Source: Methylomicrobium lacus LW14
GTDB lineage: Bacteria > Pseudomonadota > Gammaproteobacteria > Methylococcales > Methylomonadaceae
DNA length: 64,000 bases
Direction: 5' to 3'
NCBI RefSeq assembly: GCF_000527095.1
Contig: NZ_AZUN01000001.1
Location: 1,116,001 to 1,180,000 of the forward strand
Positions 1 to 9,836 of the stretch are shown piece by piece. The notes below the pieces were generated by a model. The model did no database searches and was not told the DNA's origin. It saw only the letters and a list, made by a program, of their open reading frames with translations. The stretch's first letter is position 1. Each line of letters opens with the position of its first letter. Made by a program: the position numbers and the translations under genes.

Positions 1-399
1 CTGCGTGCCGAGAAAAGCCGGCCGGCACTGGCCGGCCTGCACGACTGGCTGCAACGCACCCGAACCCACGCCGCGCCCAATACCGCGACCGCTAAAGCCA
101 TCGACTACAGCTTGAAACGCTGGATCGCTCTCACACGCTATGCTGAAACCGGCGATCTGCCAATCGACAACAACCCGATTGAAAACAGCATCCGACCTAT
201 CGCTTTGGGTAAAAAGAACTGGCTCTTTGCCGGCTCGGAACGCGCCGGAAAACGCGCGGCTGTGATTCAAACCTTGCTCGGCACGGCCAAGCTCAACGGC
301 CTCGATCCTTTGGCCTGGCTAAAAGACACCCTCGAAAAACTGCCTACCTGGCCTAACAGCCGTATCGACGAATTACTGCCTTTCGGCAAATCACATTAA
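1..399 (+). CDS. IS66-family transposase (TnpC), C-terminal fragment
   Basis: The reading frame is open from base 1 to a TAA stop at 397-399, giving about 132 residues of a protein normally near 500. It carries the conserved C-terminal IS66 block with DNNPIENSIRP (the Glu is the last residue of the DDE catalytic triad), followed by KKNWLFAGSERAG. It would act as the DNA strand-transfer enzyme of the element. Only the C-terminal part is visible, so whether the gene is intact cannot be judged. Confidence 0.9.
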   Translation: MRAEKSRPALAGLHDWLQRTRTHAAPNTATAKAIDYSLKRWIALTRYAETGDLPIDNNPIENSIRPIALGKKNWLFAGSERAGKRAAVIQTLLGTAKLNGLDPLAWLKDTLEKLPTWPNSRIDELLPFGKSH

Positions 400-445
400 A
401 TCACGCCCCCATCAACCTCGCTATGTGGTAGGGTTGGACGCTTAC
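1..445 (+). mobile_element. IS66-family insertion sequence, right end only
   Basis: The element enters from outside the window. It consists of the 3' part of an IS66 transposase gene, a short non-coding tail, and a terminal sequence ending in GACGCTTAC at 437-445, which fits the terminal inverted repeats of IS66 elements. The left end and the target-site duplication cannot be checked here. An open frame resumes directly after the end, so the element probably sits inside another gene. Confidence 0.75.
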
Positions 446-883
446 CAATCAATCAATATCTCAGCGGAATCAGAGATGGAGATATTTGTCGATGCGCCGC
501 CCAAAAAGCCCTCAATAGAAACAGTAGCCGCATCACTACCGACTTCAACACCAAAAGGAATAAAAAAATTAGTCGTCGTTGCTCTAGGCCCCGTGCTGGG
601 TTCTATGGATTCACATCAGGTAGAAACCGATCTGAAGTGCACAGAAAAAGGACTAGCTCTCACGGTAATGCTTACACGCTCTGCGGATTATCACGGCGCT
701 CACTTAAAGAACGTACTTTGGAGACCGAAAATACAACTGACTATGGTTTTACATCAACCCGAGGCGACTCTCGAAACCATGTGGAATATGCGTCTGACTA
801 CTGGTGCTCAAGTTCATCATGCTCAATTTCCTCCATATTCAGACCAAATATTTCCTATTATTCTATCGAAAACACTTCGCTAG
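446..883 (+). pseudogene. Remnant of an unknown gene disrupted by IS66
   Basis: Immediately after the IS66 end an open frame runs to a stop at 881-883. It has no start of its own with a ribosome binding site: the nearest in-frame GTG, at 425, lies inside the IS end. The predicted sequence is mixed and plausible for a real protein (for example LGSMDSHQVETDLKCTEKG), but I do not recognise the family. A second open frame (637-972) overlaps it in another phase and looks spurious. The simplest reading is the 3' part of a gene cut by the insertion; the 5' part would lie beyond the left edge. Confidence 0.4.
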
Positions 884-1440
884 CGGCCTCTTTCGCGGGC
901 GCGAAAAATAGCGTTTCTTTGGAGTGTACCTTTACGGGACGGGCCACTGAGACATCTTTCGTGTATCAATAGGGTTAAATTTAGATTATTGAGGCATTCC
1001 GGCATGAAAGCCTAGACCTAAATGAGACGAAATCTGGCTCGTCCTACAGTTGCATTTAAAGTGAGCCCGCGAAAATGGATTGCGAGCCGGTGCGGATAAA
1101 ATCACGAATAATTGATTGGGAGAAAGCTTGCTTTAATAAGATTCTATTGTCAGATAATAGGAAATATACTACTTTTCCAAACAGGGAATGCCATGTTGTC
1201 TCAAAGAATCCGATTGAAAGCCTCATTACGCACCGTTTTCACGGTGTTTAAGGATGCGCATGACGAGCTGATTGCCCGACTGAATGATGTTGCTAATCCA
1301 GCCTAATTTACCTTAAGTTTTTTAAGGTTGAATTTAACTTCATAAGATAAATTAAATTTTATAGGGAAATAAAGCTGGGCTTTACAGTCACGGCTTCACG
1401 GTTCCATTGAATACTTTTCCATAAAAGAGCGTGTTTCAGT
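884..1440. other. Intergenic stretch without a convincing gene
   Basis: No frame here has both a ribosome binding site and a recognisable product. A 64-residue open frame at 1112-1306 is probably chance. A 7-bp-stem hairpin, ACCTTAA/TTAAGGT with a GTTTT loop, lies at 1310-1328, about 110 bp before the next gene. It could be a weak terminator, since the loop and stem are T-rich. Confidence 0.4.
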
Positions 1441-2148
1441 ATGCAAAGCAAAAAAATCTTATCCTCGGGAATAACCGCATCTGTGGCTGTTATGGCACTA
1501 AACGCGTCGGTTTGGGCGGCTACTACCGAGCAAGTCGGAGCAAGCGGCAAAACATACGCATCAAGCATGGTGACATGCGCCGCCGACCCCGCCGACCCAA
1601 CCAAAAGCATGTTATCGCCGGTAGTAGAAGCTGGTCTGTATAACCCGACCATTAAGGCAAGCGCCAGCGTGTCGCTCAACCAAAAACCAATGGCAACTGT
1701 CACAGCCGATAATCCGGCCGCCAAAGTATGGCTCGCCGATGGTGACAACACGGTAGTTGTGGCGCTAAGTAAAAAAACAGCCGATAGCTATGCGTTCAAT
1801 GTACAGCCAGGTATGTGTGACCTTCCAGACACCTCTGGCAATACGTTCAGCGCCGACGGCACACTCGAATACGCCGCAAGTGATAAGTCATACGCGACAG
1901 TGACACCCGGTTGTGCATTGAACCCAGCCACCGGTCTGGCGCAACCGTATGTTCACCTGGTTGATAATGGCAATTACATACTCAATGTTTCCGTCAATGG
2001 CGTCGCGCTGACACAGCTCAGTTCAACCCGCCCCCATACGCCTGTGTTTCTGAGCGCCGGCCCGAATGTTATCTCTGCAGCCAACGGCTATGTATCCATC
2101 GACTATTATGTCCGCGACGGTGGTGATGGCACCTGTATACTGCCGTAG
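1441..2148 (+). CDS. Secreted protein of unknown function
   Basis: 235 residues with a clear Sec signal peptide: a basic start (MQSKKI), a hydrophobic core around residues 9-22, and a likely cleavage after SVWA near residue 26. The mature part is rich in Ala, Thr, Val and Asn with four widely spaced cysteines, which suggests a disulfide-bonded, beta-rich periplasmic or extracellular protein. Two similar halves are possible: each has a cysteine-containing segment followed by a stretch of the type V(A/S)LNQKP or VNGVALTQL. I do not recognise a family. No strong ribosome binding site precedes the ATG, but the signal peptide supports this start. Confidence 0.65.
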   Translation: MQSKKILSSGITASVAVMALNASVWAATTEQVGASGKTYASSMVTCAADPADPTKSMLSPVVEAGLYNPTIKASASVSLNQKPMATVTADNPAAKVWLADGDNTVVVALSKKTADSYAFNVQPGMCDLPDTSGNTFSADGTLEYAASDKSYATVTPGCALNPATGLAQPYVHLVDNGNYILNVSVNGVALTQLSSTRPHTPVFLSAGPNVISAANGYVSIDYYVRDGGDGTCILP

Positions 2149-2350
2149 CAGGACCTTAGGATTTGCTCAAAAATAACTTCCTATTTCTCGGTTGCCATTG
2201 ACCGGGCCATTTTAGAGAAGCCTATTTCTGAATTCGAAATGTTCTACGACTACCTGACACGCGCGACAATATGTCACATTCCATATATTAGTATATTCAT
2301 ATATTATATTGACCATTGCTTAAGCCAATTAGCAATAAATCCTCCTTTCA

Positions 2351-2377
2351 AATCCGGCTTCACGCCGGATTTTTTTT
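2351..2377 (+). terminator. Rho-independent terminator without an obvious gene upstream
   Basis: Perfect 8-bp stem AATCCGGC/GCCGGATT with a TTCAC loop, followed by a run of T. It lies about 200 bp past the stop of the secreted protein at 1441-2148. It could end that transcript or a short untranslated RNA arising in the AT-rich stretch just before it. Confidence 0.8.
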
Positions 2378-2477
2378 GTCTGGAGATTTGATCATGTCGC
2401 AGAGTTTGGTGTTTTCGCTTACTGCAGCGTTGATCGTTCAACTTCAATCCGCAGGGACCGGACAGAGCCTTCGAAAT

Positions 2478-2561
2478 GGCGGATTGCCTTCATTGCCTTC
2501 GGCGAATCCGCCCTACCCTCCGGCATTTTTCTTTAATCCAGTGGGATACGCTTCGCGTATC
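2478..2561. repeat. Cluster of short palindromic (REP-like) elements
   Basis: Two palindromes sit close together. GGCGGATT (2478-2485) pairs with AATCCGCC (2505-2512). GATACGC (2545-2551) pairs with GCGTATC (2555-2561) around a 3-base loop. Their GC-rich, hairpin-forming character is that of dispersed extragenic palindromes rather than of a gene. Confidence 0.5.
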
Positions 2562-2580
2562 ATTTGCGAGGACCGATCGA

Positions 2581-2689
2581 ATCGGGGTGACGGGATTGCG
2601 TCCATCACCTCTCCCGCACCACCGGACATGCGGTTTTCCGCATCCGGCGGTTGAACCTAGCGACTCAAGTTGTCGCAGAATCTGATGGC
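2581..2689 (-). mobile_element. Group II intron 3'-end remnant (domains V and VI)
   Basis: Read on the minus strand, 2617-2651 folds as domain V: outer stem CCGGA/TCCGG, a two-base bulge (TG), inner stem TGCGG/CCGCA and an A-rich tetraloop, preceded by ACCG. It is followed by a domain VI-like hairpin and a 3' end reading CACCCCGAT near 2581. This matches the end of bacterial group II introns. No intron-encoded protein is present upstream, so it is a fragment. A second, 70/73-identical copy of its 2617-2689 part lies at 45375-45447. Confidence 0.65.
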
Positions 2690-2868
2690 CGCAGTTCAGC
2701 CGCGCCGGACAACAACCTGGAATCGATTTCGAGGATAGTATAGCTGCACGCTATAAAGAATCTATTATATAGTAATAGATTATAAATCCGCGCAAGAGCA
2801 GCACGAAGAGACATCCGAACGCACGCAGCCGAATGATGAAATAAATCTCCGTCCCTATCGGAAATTGA

Positions 2869-2896
2869 TTGAACTCGAACGGCATCTCGCTACAAT
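2869..2896 (+). promoter_or_regulatory. Candidate sigma-70 promoter of msrPQ
   Basis: TTGAAC (2869-2874) and TACAAT (2891-2896) are separated by 16 bp, placing a start site about 25 bases before the msrP ATG. A ribosome binding site (AGGAGA) follows within the leader. Confidence 0.45.
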
Positions 2897-2928
2897 GATT
2901 CAATCCCAAACCGCAGGAGACTAAAGCA

Positions 2929-3858
2929 ATGAACTTCTCGACGCCAAAAATAAAGTCCTCCGAGATCACTCCACGCGACATCTATCAGGCTCGGCGTCAG
3001 TTCATGCAACTGACTGCGGGAGTGGCCGCCGCCGCGCTGTGGCCGGGACAGCTGTTAGCCGGCGAAAAACTCACGGCCGCCAAGTCTTTAAATTTCGCCG
3101 AAAAGGAAGAGCTGACGCCTTATGACAAGGTCACGCAATACAATAATTTCTATGAATTCGGCACCGGCAAGGACGATCCTGCGGCCTATGCGGGCAGTTT
3201 GAAAACGCGGCCCTGGACGATTACGGTCGAAGGCGAAGTCCGTAAACCGGTGACTTTCGATATCGACCAAATCCTGAAAATGGCGCCCTTGGAAGAGCGG
3301 ATTTACCGGCTGCGCTGCGTCGAAGCCTGGTCGATGGTGGTGCCCTGGATCGGCTTTCCCTTAGCCGAGCTGATCAAGCGGGTCGAGCCGACCGGCAAAG
3401 CCAAGTTCGTTGAATTCATCAGCCTGCATGATCCCGCGCAAATGCCGGGGCAACGTTCGCCCGTGCTGAACTGGCCTTACCGGGAAGGCTTGCGCATGGA
3501 CGAGGCGATGCATCTTTTGACCCTGCTGACGGTCGGCCTGTACGGCGAAGTCTTGCCCAATCAGAACGGCGCGCCGGTACGCATCGTGGTGCCCTGGAAA
3601 TACGGCTTCAAAAGCGCCAAATCTATCGTCAAAATCCGCTTCGTCGAAACGCAACCCGTATCCAGCTGGACCGAGGCCGGCCCGAATGAATATGGCTTTT
3701 ATTCGAACGTCAATCCGGACGTGGAGCATCTGCGCTGGAGCCAGGCCAAGGAGAGGCGCATCGGCGACTTCCTCAAGCGCCCGACATTGCCGTTCAACGG
3801 TTATGCCGAACAAGTCGCGCACCTGTATGCCGGCATGGACCTGAAAAAATATTTCTAA
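2929..3858 (+). CDS. msrP: Methionine sulfoxide reductase, molybdopterin catalytic subunit MsrP
   Basis: 309 residues. MsrP (YedY) reduces methionine sulfoxide in periplasmic proteins, using molybdopterin and electrons from the haem membrane subunit MsrQ. A twin-arginine signal is visible ([11 protein letters not shown], Arg22-Arg23), so the folded, cofactor-loaded enzyme is exported by Tat. The molybdenum-ligating cysteine is Cys130 in [11 protein letters not shown], with the typical [10 protein letters not shown] and [20 protein letters not shown] blocks on either side. AGGAGA sits about 9 bases before the ATG. The stop is 5 bp from msrQ, so the pair is an operon. Confidence 0.96.
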   Translation: MNFSTPKIKSSEITPRDIYQARRQFMQLTAGVAAAALWPGQLLAGEKLTAAKSLNFAEKEELTPYDKVTQYNNFYEFGTGKDDPAAYAGSLKTRPWTITVEGEVRKPVTFDIDQILKMAPLEERIYRLRCVEAWSMVVPWIGFPLAELIKRVEPTGKAKFVEFISLHDPAQMPGQRSPVLNWPYREGLRMDEAMHLLTLLTVGLYGEVLPNQNGAPVRIVVPWKYGFKSAKSIVKIRFVETQPVSSWTEAGPNEYGFYSNVNPDVEHLRWSQAKERRIGDFLKRPTLPFNGYAEQVAHLYAGMDLKKYF

Positions 3859-3863
3859 CAGGC

Positions 3864-4520
3864 ATGACTGATAAAAACTTGCACACTAAACGCTTGGCCT
3901 GGATAAAAACCGGCGTATTTTTCCTGGCGTTGCTGCCGTTGATCAAGTTGGTGATCGGCGCTTGTCTCGACGCGTTGGGCGCGAATCCGATCGAAAAAAT
4001 CACCCGGACCACCGGCTATTGGACTTTAACTCTGTTGCTGGTGTCGCTGACGGCGACGCCGCTCCGGCTGCTGTTCAAATGGAACTGGCCGATCCGAATA
4101 CGGCGAATGCTCGGCCTCTTTGCGTTCTTTTACGGCAGCCTGCATTTTTTGACTTATCTGGTTTTGGACCAGTTTTTCGACTGGAGCGCGATCGCCGCCG
4201 ACATCGTCAAACGTCCCTACATTACGGTCGGCTTTCCGGCCTTTGTGTTGATGATCCCGTTGGCGCTGACCTCGACCGACCGCATGATCAAACGCCTGGG
4301 CGGCAAACGCTGGCGCTGGCTGCATCGCCTGGTTTATCTGAGCGCGATCGGCGGCGTGGTGCATTATGCCTGGCTGGTCAAGAAAGACCTGACGAATCCC
4401 TTGATATTCGCGGTGCTGCTGGCAGTTTTGTTCGGCATCCGGATACTCTATCGATCCATCGGCTCTATGAAACCGGTCTTTACGCCGGTCAAACGAAAAA
4501 CATCACATACAGATAGATGA
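3864..4520 (+). CDS. msrQ: Haem-binding membrane subunit MsrQ
   Basis: 218 residues with about six membrane segments, the ferric-reductase-like fold of MsrQ (YedZ). Candidate haem ligands are the histidines in YGSLHFLTY, WRWLHRLVY and GGVVHYAWL. It passes electrons from the quinone pool or a flavin reductase across the inner membrane to MsrP. It starts 5 bp after msrP. Its 3' end overlaps the convergent gene at 4489 by 32 bp. Confidence 0.94.
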   Translation: MTDKNLHTKRLAWIKTGVFFLALLPLIKLVIGACLDALGANPIEKITRTTGYWTLTLLLVSLTATPLRLLFKWNWPIRIRRMLGLFAFFYGSLHFLTYLVLDQFFDWSAIAADIVKRPYITVGFPAFVLMIPLALTSTDRMIKRLGGKRWRWLHRLVYLSAIGGVVHYAWLVKKDLTNPLIFAVLLAVLFGIRILYRSIGSMKPVFTPVKRKTSHTDR

Positions 4521-4938
4521 CCGCCGAAGGAATCAAGACCAGTTTGATTTTTCCAAAAAGGCTTAGGCCCCGCCAATATTCAATCGGGTTGAATTGATGC
4601 TCGGCCCATAAGTGCTGCCATGCCTCTTGGCATCGGCGAAAGGTGCGGTAGAAAGAACGCCCCAGCCAATACAAGGGATAAGCAAAGATCGCCACTATGA
4701 TGTAAAACACGATCGTTTGCGTCGAGTGTAAATCGGTTTCGAAAAGGCCCTCGATCAGATGATCCAGCACCGATTCGAGCCCCTCGAACAACAGATGGGA
4801 GAGTTCAAGCAACCATTCGAACAAGTAATGCAGACTAGTAGTGGTCAAATCGAAAAAGACATCCGGGAAAAACACGATGGCCGCCAAAGCGGTCAGTCCC
4901 AGAATCTTTAGATAGTTCCACTTAGCTGAAGCATCCAT
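4489..4938 (-). CDS. Membrane protein of unknown function
   Basis: 149 residues from the ATG at 4938, chosen because GAGAGGG lies just upstream; an ATG 27 bases further out lacks such a site. Three hydrophobic segments are visible (near residues 10-35, 78-98 and 132-149), with an amphipathic, leucine- and histidine-rich stretch between the first two (LFEWLLELSHLLFEGLE) and an Arg-rich loop (RSFYRTFRRCQEAW). I do not recognise the family. It is convergent with msrQ and shares its last 32 bases with it, which is compact but not functional evidence. Confidence 0.65.
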   Translation of the reverse strand: MDASAKWNYLKILGLTALAAIVFFPDVFFDLTTTSLHYLFEWLLELSHLLFEGLESVLDHLIEGLFETDLHSTQTIVFYIIVAIFAYPLYWLGRSFYRTFRRCQEAWQHLWAEHQFNPIEYWRGLSLFGKIKLVLIPSAVIYLYVMFFV

Positions 4939-4965
4939 AACCCTCTCCCGAATCGAATGGAGCAA

Positions 4966-4983
4966 GGCGGCCGAACGGCCGCC
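4966..4983 (-). terminator. GC-rich hairpin downstream of purL
   Basis: GGCGGCC (4966-4972) pairs perfectly with GGCCGCC (4977-4983) around GAAC, between the purL stop and the next minus-strand gene. It lacks a T run, so it may be a weak terminator or an mRNA-stabilising structure. Confidence 0.35.
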
Positions 4984-5021
4984 GCGACCATTAATTAAAT
5001 CATGACCAAGCCGATCTCATT

Positions 5022-8000
5022 TTAACCGACATTGACTCTGGCGTTCCTGAATATCCGCATCCAGGCGCCGTATTCGTTCCAGTCGTCCGGATGCCAGGAG
5101 TTCTGGACCGCCCTGAAGCAGCGCTCGGGATGCGGCATCATGATCGTGAAGCGGCCATCCAGGGTCGTCAGCCCGGTAATGCCGAGCGGCGAGCCGTTCG
5201 GATTGGCCGGAAAGCTTTCGGTCAAGGCGCCGGTGTTGTCGACGTAGGACAAGGCGACGATTTGCGCCGCAAGCGCCTTGGCATGGCCGTTCGCAAACTC
5301 GGCGCGGCCTTCGCCGTGCGCGATCGCCACCGGCATTCTCGAACCTGCCATGCCGCTAAAGAAGATCGACGGCGACGGCTGCACTTCGACCAAGGCGACC
5401 CGCGCCTCGAATTGCTCGGAACGGTTGCGCAGGAAGCGCGGCCACAATTCCGCGCCGGGAATAATGTCCTTCAAGCCGGACATCATTTGACAGCCGTTGC
5501 AGACGCCCAGGCCGAAAGTATCCTGCCGGTTGAAAAACGCTTCGAATTGATCGCGCGCGCGGGGATTGAATAGGATCGACTTGGCCCAGCCGCCGCCCGC
5601 GCCGAGCACGTCGCCGTAGGAGAAGCCGCCGCAAGCGACAAGGCCTTTGAAAGCGGACAAATCGGCGCGTCCCGAGATGATGTCGCTCATGTGCACGTCG
5701 ATGCTCGCGAAGCCGGCGCGGTCGAACGCGGCCGCCATCTCGACATGGCCGTTGACGCCCTGCTCCCTGAGGATAGCGACTTTCGGCTTCGCGGAGGAAG
5801 CGATGAAAGGCGCCGCGACATCGGCATTCACGTCGAAGGTCAACTTCACGTTCAGCCCCGGATCGTTGTCGTCACGAATGCGTTCGAACTGTTGTTTGGC
5901 GCAATCCGGGTTATCGCGCAGCGCCTGCATTCTATAGCTGAGCTCGGACCAATGCGCCTGCATGTCGGCGCGCGTGGCGTTATACGCGACGCGGCCGTCA
6001 TGGATCACGGTCAATTGCTGGCGTTCGACGACGCGGCCGATCAGGTGGCTGACCTCACCTAGGCCGGCCTGTTTCAAGATGGACAGCACATCGTCCGCTT
6101 CGCTGGCCCGGACCTGGATCACCGCGCCCAATTCTTCGTTGAACAAGGCCGGCAACAAGTCGCCGAGATCATCCAGAATCAGCTCCGCGCCGATCCGGCT
6201 GGCGAAGATCATTTCCGCGACCGTGGCGAGGAGGCCGCCGTCCGCGCGGTCATGGTAGGCCAGAAGTTTACCCTGAGCATTCAGGCTTTGGATCGCCGCG
6301 AAAAACGCTTTCAGCAAGGCCGGGTCGTCAAGGTCCGGACTCGTATCGCCGAGCTGCCGGTAAACCTGCGCCAGCACCGAACCGCCGAGGCGGTTTTTGC
6401 CTTGGCCGAGATCGATCAAGATCAACACCGTGCCATGCTGATTGCTCCACAATTGCGGCGTCAAGGTCCTCTCGATGTCGGTAACCGGCGCAAACGCGGT
6501 AATGATCAGCGACAGCGGCGCGGTCATCGTTTTTTCGCCGTCCCGGTCCTTCCAGACCGTTTTCATCGACAACGAATCCTTGCCGACCGGAATCGCGATG
6601 CCCAAGGCCGGGCAGAGTTCCATGCCGACCGCCTCGACCGTGTCGAACAACGCCGCATCTTCGCCCGGAAAGCCGGCCGCCGCCATCCAGTTCGCGGACA
6701 GTTTGATGTCGCTGAGCTTAGCGATCGGCGCCGCCGCGATATTGGTGATCGCCTCGCCGATCGCCATGCGGCCGGAAGCCGGCGCGTCGATCACCGCGAG
6801 CGGCGTCCGCTCGCCCATCGCCATCGCCTCACCGGTGTGTGCATGAAAGCCTGCCGCGGTCACCGCGACATCGGCGACCGGCACCTGCCAGGGCCCGACC
6901 ATTTGGTCGCGGGCGACTAAACCGGTTACCGAACGGTCGCCGATATGGATCAAAAAGCTTTTGTCCGCGACCGCCGGAAACGACAGCACGCGCTTGACGG
7001 CTTCACCGATCTCGATGCCGCTCAAATCGACTGCCTGCAAAGCGGCCTGCTGCCGCTGCACATCGCGGTGCATCTTGGGCGGCTTGCCGAACAGCACCGA
7101 CATCGGCAGATCGACCGGCGCGTCGCCGAGCAGATTGTCGTCGAGCCGCAGTTGCTCTTCGTCGGTCGCGACACCGATCACCGCATACAAGCAATGCTCG
7201 CGTTCGCAGAAGGCCTGGAATTGTTCGAGCGATTCGGGCCTGATCGCGACGACATAGCGCTCCTGCGCCTCGTTGCACCAGATCTGCATCGGCGACATGC
7301 CGATGTCCGCGTTGTTCACCTTGCGCAGTTCGAAACGGCCGCCGCGCTCGCAGTCGTGGATGATTTCGGGCACCGCATTCGACAGCCCGCCCGCGCCGAT
7401 GTCATGAATCGAGACGATCGGTGAATCATTGCCGAGCGCATTGCAGTGGTTGATCACTTCCTGGCAACGGCGCTGCATTTCGGGGTTTTCGCGCTGCACC
7501 GAGGCGAAGTCGAGATCTTCGGAGCTTTCGCCCGAGGCTAATGATGAAGCCGCGCCGCCGCCGAGGCCGATCAGCATCGCAGGTCCCCCGAGGATGATGA
7601 TCAAGGAGCCCGCCGGTATCGGCTGCTTGTTGACCAGCATCGGCCGGATCGAACCCAGGCCGCCGGCGATCATGATCGGTTTGTGATAGCCGCGATAGCT
7701 GTTTTTATCCGCGCCCGGCGCCGTTTGTTCGTAGCTGCGGAAATAACCGGCCAGATTCGGCCGGCCGAATTCGTTGTTGAATGCGGCGCCGCCGATCGGG
7801 CCTTCGAGCATGATGTCGAGCGCTGAGGCGATCCGCGACGGCTTGCCGTGATCTTCTTCCCACGGCTGTTGATAACCCGGAATTTTCAGGTGCGACACCG
7901 AAAACCCGCTCAGGCCGGCTTTCGGGGTCGAGCCGCGGCCGGTCGCGCCTTCGTCGCGAATCTCGCCGCCGGAGCCGGTCGCGGCGCCTGGATGCGGCGA

Positions 8001-8903
8001 AATCGCGGTCGGGTGATTGTGCGTTTCGACCTTCATCAGGATGTGCGCGTCTTCCTCGATATAATCGTAAAGACCGCTCACTGGATCGCGGCGGAAAACC
8101 CGGTTGTGGAAACCCTCGATCACCGACGCATTATCGCTGTAGGCGGACAGGATGCCGTCCGGATTCTTTTGCGCCGTATTGCGGATCATGCCAAACAGGG
8201 TCTTGCCTTCCTGGACGCCGTCTATCGTCCAGTTCGCATTGAAGATCTTGTGCCGGCAATGCTCGGAGTTCGCCTGCGCAAACATCATCAGTTCGACATC
8301 GGTCGGATTCCGGCCCAGGCCTTCGAAGGCGGAGACCAGATAGTCGATTTCATCGTCCGACAAGGCCAGGCCCAGGCTCTGATTGGCCTGCAGCAATGCC
8401 GGTTTGCCCTGCTCGATGATCGCGACGCGCTGCAACGGCTGCGGCGCGTGCTGGCTGAATAAATCCGGGGCGCTGTCGCCGAAAACAACGCTCTGTGTCA
8501 TCCGGTCATGCAGCAAGGCCGCCAATTGCCGTTGTGTCGCCTCGGCCAACGGCGCTCCGGCTTGGAGAGTATATTCGATGCCGCGCTCGATCCGGTTGAC
8601 GACGGCAAGGCCGCAGCGCTGCGCGATTTCGGTCGCCTTGCTGGACCACGGCGAGATCGTGCCGGGACGCGGCACGACCAGCAGGCGAATGCCAGCGCCG
8701 GCCGCTTCGGCAGGGCCTGAGCCGTAATCCAACAGCTGCTGCAGAATGGCGTATTCGCTGGCCCCCAAATCGCCTTGCTGATCGACGAAATGCACGAAGC
8801 GCGCCGACACGGCTTGAATAGCCGTTTCGACGGCCTTTAAATCGGCCAATAGTTTGGTGATACGGAAGTCGGAAAGTGCAACAGGACCTGGGATAATTAA
8901 CAT
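5022..8903 (-). CDS. purL: Phosphoribosylformylglycinamidine synthase PurL
   Basis: 1293 residues, the usual length of the large single-chain proteobacterial enzyme. It converts FGAR, glutamine and ATP to FGAM in purine synthesis. The N-terminal and linker regions are followed by two AIRS-like ATP-binding halves (for example [12 protein letters not shown] near residue 214 and [19 protein letters not shown] near 292). The C-terminal glutamine amidotransferase domain begins near residue 1035, with the nucleophile in [11 protein letters not shown] (about residue 1134) and the His-Glu part in [10 protein letters not shown] (about residue 1257). It stands alone, with over 100 bp on each side to minus-strand neighbours. 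Confidence 0.97.
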   Translation of the reverse strand: MLIIPGPVALSDFRITKLLADLKAVETAIQAVSARFVHFVDQQGDLGASEYAILQQLLDYGSGPAEAAGAGIRLLVVPRPGTISPWSSKATEIAQRCGLAVVNRIERGIEYTLQAGAPLAEATQRQLAALLHDRMTQSVVFGDSAPDLFSQHAPQPLQRVAIIEQGKPALLQANQSLGLALSDDEIDYLVSAFEGLGRNPTDVELMMFAQANSEHCRHKIFNANWTIDGVQEGKTLFGMIRNTAQKNPDGILSAYSDNASVIEGFHNRVFRRDPVSGLYDYIEEDAHILMKVETHNHPTAISPHPGAATGSGGEIRDEGATGRGSTPKAGLSGFSVSHLKIPGYQQPWEEDHGKPSRIASALDIMLEGPIGGAAFNNEFGRPNLAGYFRSYEQTAPGADKNSYRGYHKPIMIAGGLGSIRPMLVNKQPIPAGSLIIILGGPAMLIGLGGGAASSLASGESSEDLDFASVQRENPEMQRRCQEVINHCNALGNDSPIVSIHDIGAGGLSNAVPEIIHDCERGGRFELRKVNNADIGMSPMQIWCNEAQERYVVAIRPESLEQFQAFCEREHCLYAVIGVATDEEQLRLDDNLLGDAPVDLPMSVLFGKPPKMHRDVQRQQAALQAVDLSGIEIGEAVKRVLSFPAVADKSFLIHIGDRSVTGLVARDQMVGPWQVPVADVAVTAAGFHAHTGEAMAMGERTPLAVIDAPASGRMAIGEAITNIAAAPIAKLSDIKLSANWMAAAGFPGEDAALFDTVEAVGMELCPALGIAIPVGKDSLSMKTVWKDRDGEKTMTAPLSLIITAFAPVTDIERTLTPQLWSNQHGTVLILIDLGQGKNRLGGSVLAQVYRQLGDTSPDLDDPALLKAFFAAIQSLNAQGKLLAYHDRADGGLLATVAEMIFASRIGAELILDDLGDLLPALFNEELGAVIQVRASEADDVLSILKQAGLGEVSHLIGRVVERQQLTVIHDGRVAYNATRADMQAHWSELSYRMQALRDNPDCAKQQFERIRDDNDPGLNVKLTFDVNADVAAPFIASSAKPKVAILREQGVNGHVEMAAAFDRAGFASIDVHMSDIISGRADLSAFKGLVACGGFSYGDVLGAGGGWAKSILFNPRARDQFEAFFNRQDTFGLGVCNGCQMMSGLKDIIPGAELWPRFLRNRSEQFEARVALVEVQPSPSIFFSGMAGSRMPVAIAHGEGRAEFANGHAKALAAQIVALSYVDNTGALTESFPANPNGSPLGITGLTTLDGRFTIMMPHPERCFRAVQNSWHPDDWNEYGAWMRIFRNARVNVG

Positions 8904-9035
8904 GAATCGATAGTCTGAAATTAAAAAGCGAGTGGAAAGCCTAGCGCATCCACCCTTGAAAGGAATTTTTCACGGTAACGGGCATGAAGCCGTTTCCTCT
9001 CCCCGAAAAAATAAAAGACCCGTATCTACGGAATC

Positions 9036-9830
9036 CTATTTGCCTTGAATGGTGCCGCCCAACAGCCGTAACAGCTTGACCGCGGCCTCATCGCTGACCG
9101 GATTCAAATCCTTGTCGGTGACCGCAAGGTCGGTCTTGTCATCGACAGCGATCAACTTCAGCAAATATTCCTGTTCGTTCACCTCGAATCCCTTGAACAG
9201 AAAGATGGCCTCATCCAGAAGCGACCCGTCCTCGGCTTTTCTCGCCTCGGGATGGTACTGAACATAAAACAGCTTCTGATCCTGATCGCGCTGGGTCACC
9301 TCGATCGAATTTCGGCTCAGCGCCTTGCTGACCAGGTGCCAGGCCTTGTTGGGCGAACTCGCGATTCTCAGGCGGCGCTCGCCATCCGAGAAACGCACCA
9401 GTTCGACCGGCGTGCCTTCCTGTTGGGAGTCCTTTTTTGCATCCGTGGCTTCAGACTTGGCTTCGGAGTGTGCTTCCGGCACGGCTTGTTCGGATGCTTC
9501 GGGCTCGGCTTCGGGGTGATCGCTCTTGGCTTCCGCGCCGGCTGTTTCGGTGTCCTCGGCCGCCTCCGGAGCCGTCTCCGCCGGCTCGGTCTCGGCTGAG
9601 GCAGGCTGATTTTCCTCTTTTACCGGTTCGGCCTTCTGCAACGAAGGCTCTTCGACGGCATCGGCGGCAGCGCCGGCTTTTAAGTCATCGGGCAGGACCA
9701 GCGGCGGAATTTCGGTCGTGTATTGGTAGTCCTTTTCCTTGTCCGGAAACAGGCTCTGGATATAGCCGCACGCCGATAGATTCAGCGTTGCCGCCGTGAT
9801 CAGCAAAAGTTGCTTTCTACGATGATTCAT
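9036..9830 (-). CDS. bamC: Outer membrane assembly lipoprotein BamC
   Basis: 264 residues. BamC (NlpB) is an accessory lipoprotein of the BAM complex that inserts beta-barrel proteins. The signal peptide ends in a lipobox, LSAC (Cys21), followed by the early motif PDKEKDYQYTTEIPPLVLPDDL, which is the family's BamD-binding region. The middle, about residues 50-140, is a low-complexity Glu/Ala/Pro-rich linker, longer than in E. coli. The C-terminal part (EVTQRDQDQKLFYVQY, LLRLLGGTIQGK) fits the helix-grip domain. It starts 6 bp after dapA, the classic dapA-bamC order, and has no strong ribosome site of its own, so coupled translation is likely. Confidence 0.88.
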   Translation of the reverse strand: MNHRRKQLLLITAATLNLSACGYIQSLFPDKEKDYQYTTEIPPLVLPDDLKAGAAADAVEEPSLQKAEPVKEENQPASAETEPAETAPEAAEDTETAGAEAKSDHPEAEPEASEQAVPEAHSEAKSEATDAKKDSQQEGTPVELVRFSDGERRLRIASSPNKAWHLVSKALSRNSIEVTQRDQDQKLFYVQYHPEARKAEDGSLLDEAIFLFKGFEVNEQEYLLKLIAVDDKTDLAVTDKDLNPVSDEAAVKLLRLLGGTIQGK

Positions 9831-9836
9831 CGTGGG

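Noticed and set aside
1112..1306. 64-residue ORF
   Set aside because: No ribosome binding site, no recognisable sequence, and position in a non-coding patch beside IS debris.
2316..2685. Two overlapping ORFs of 112 and 69 residues
   Set aside because: They run through a terminator, palindromes and the intron domain V hairpin, which explain the sequence better.
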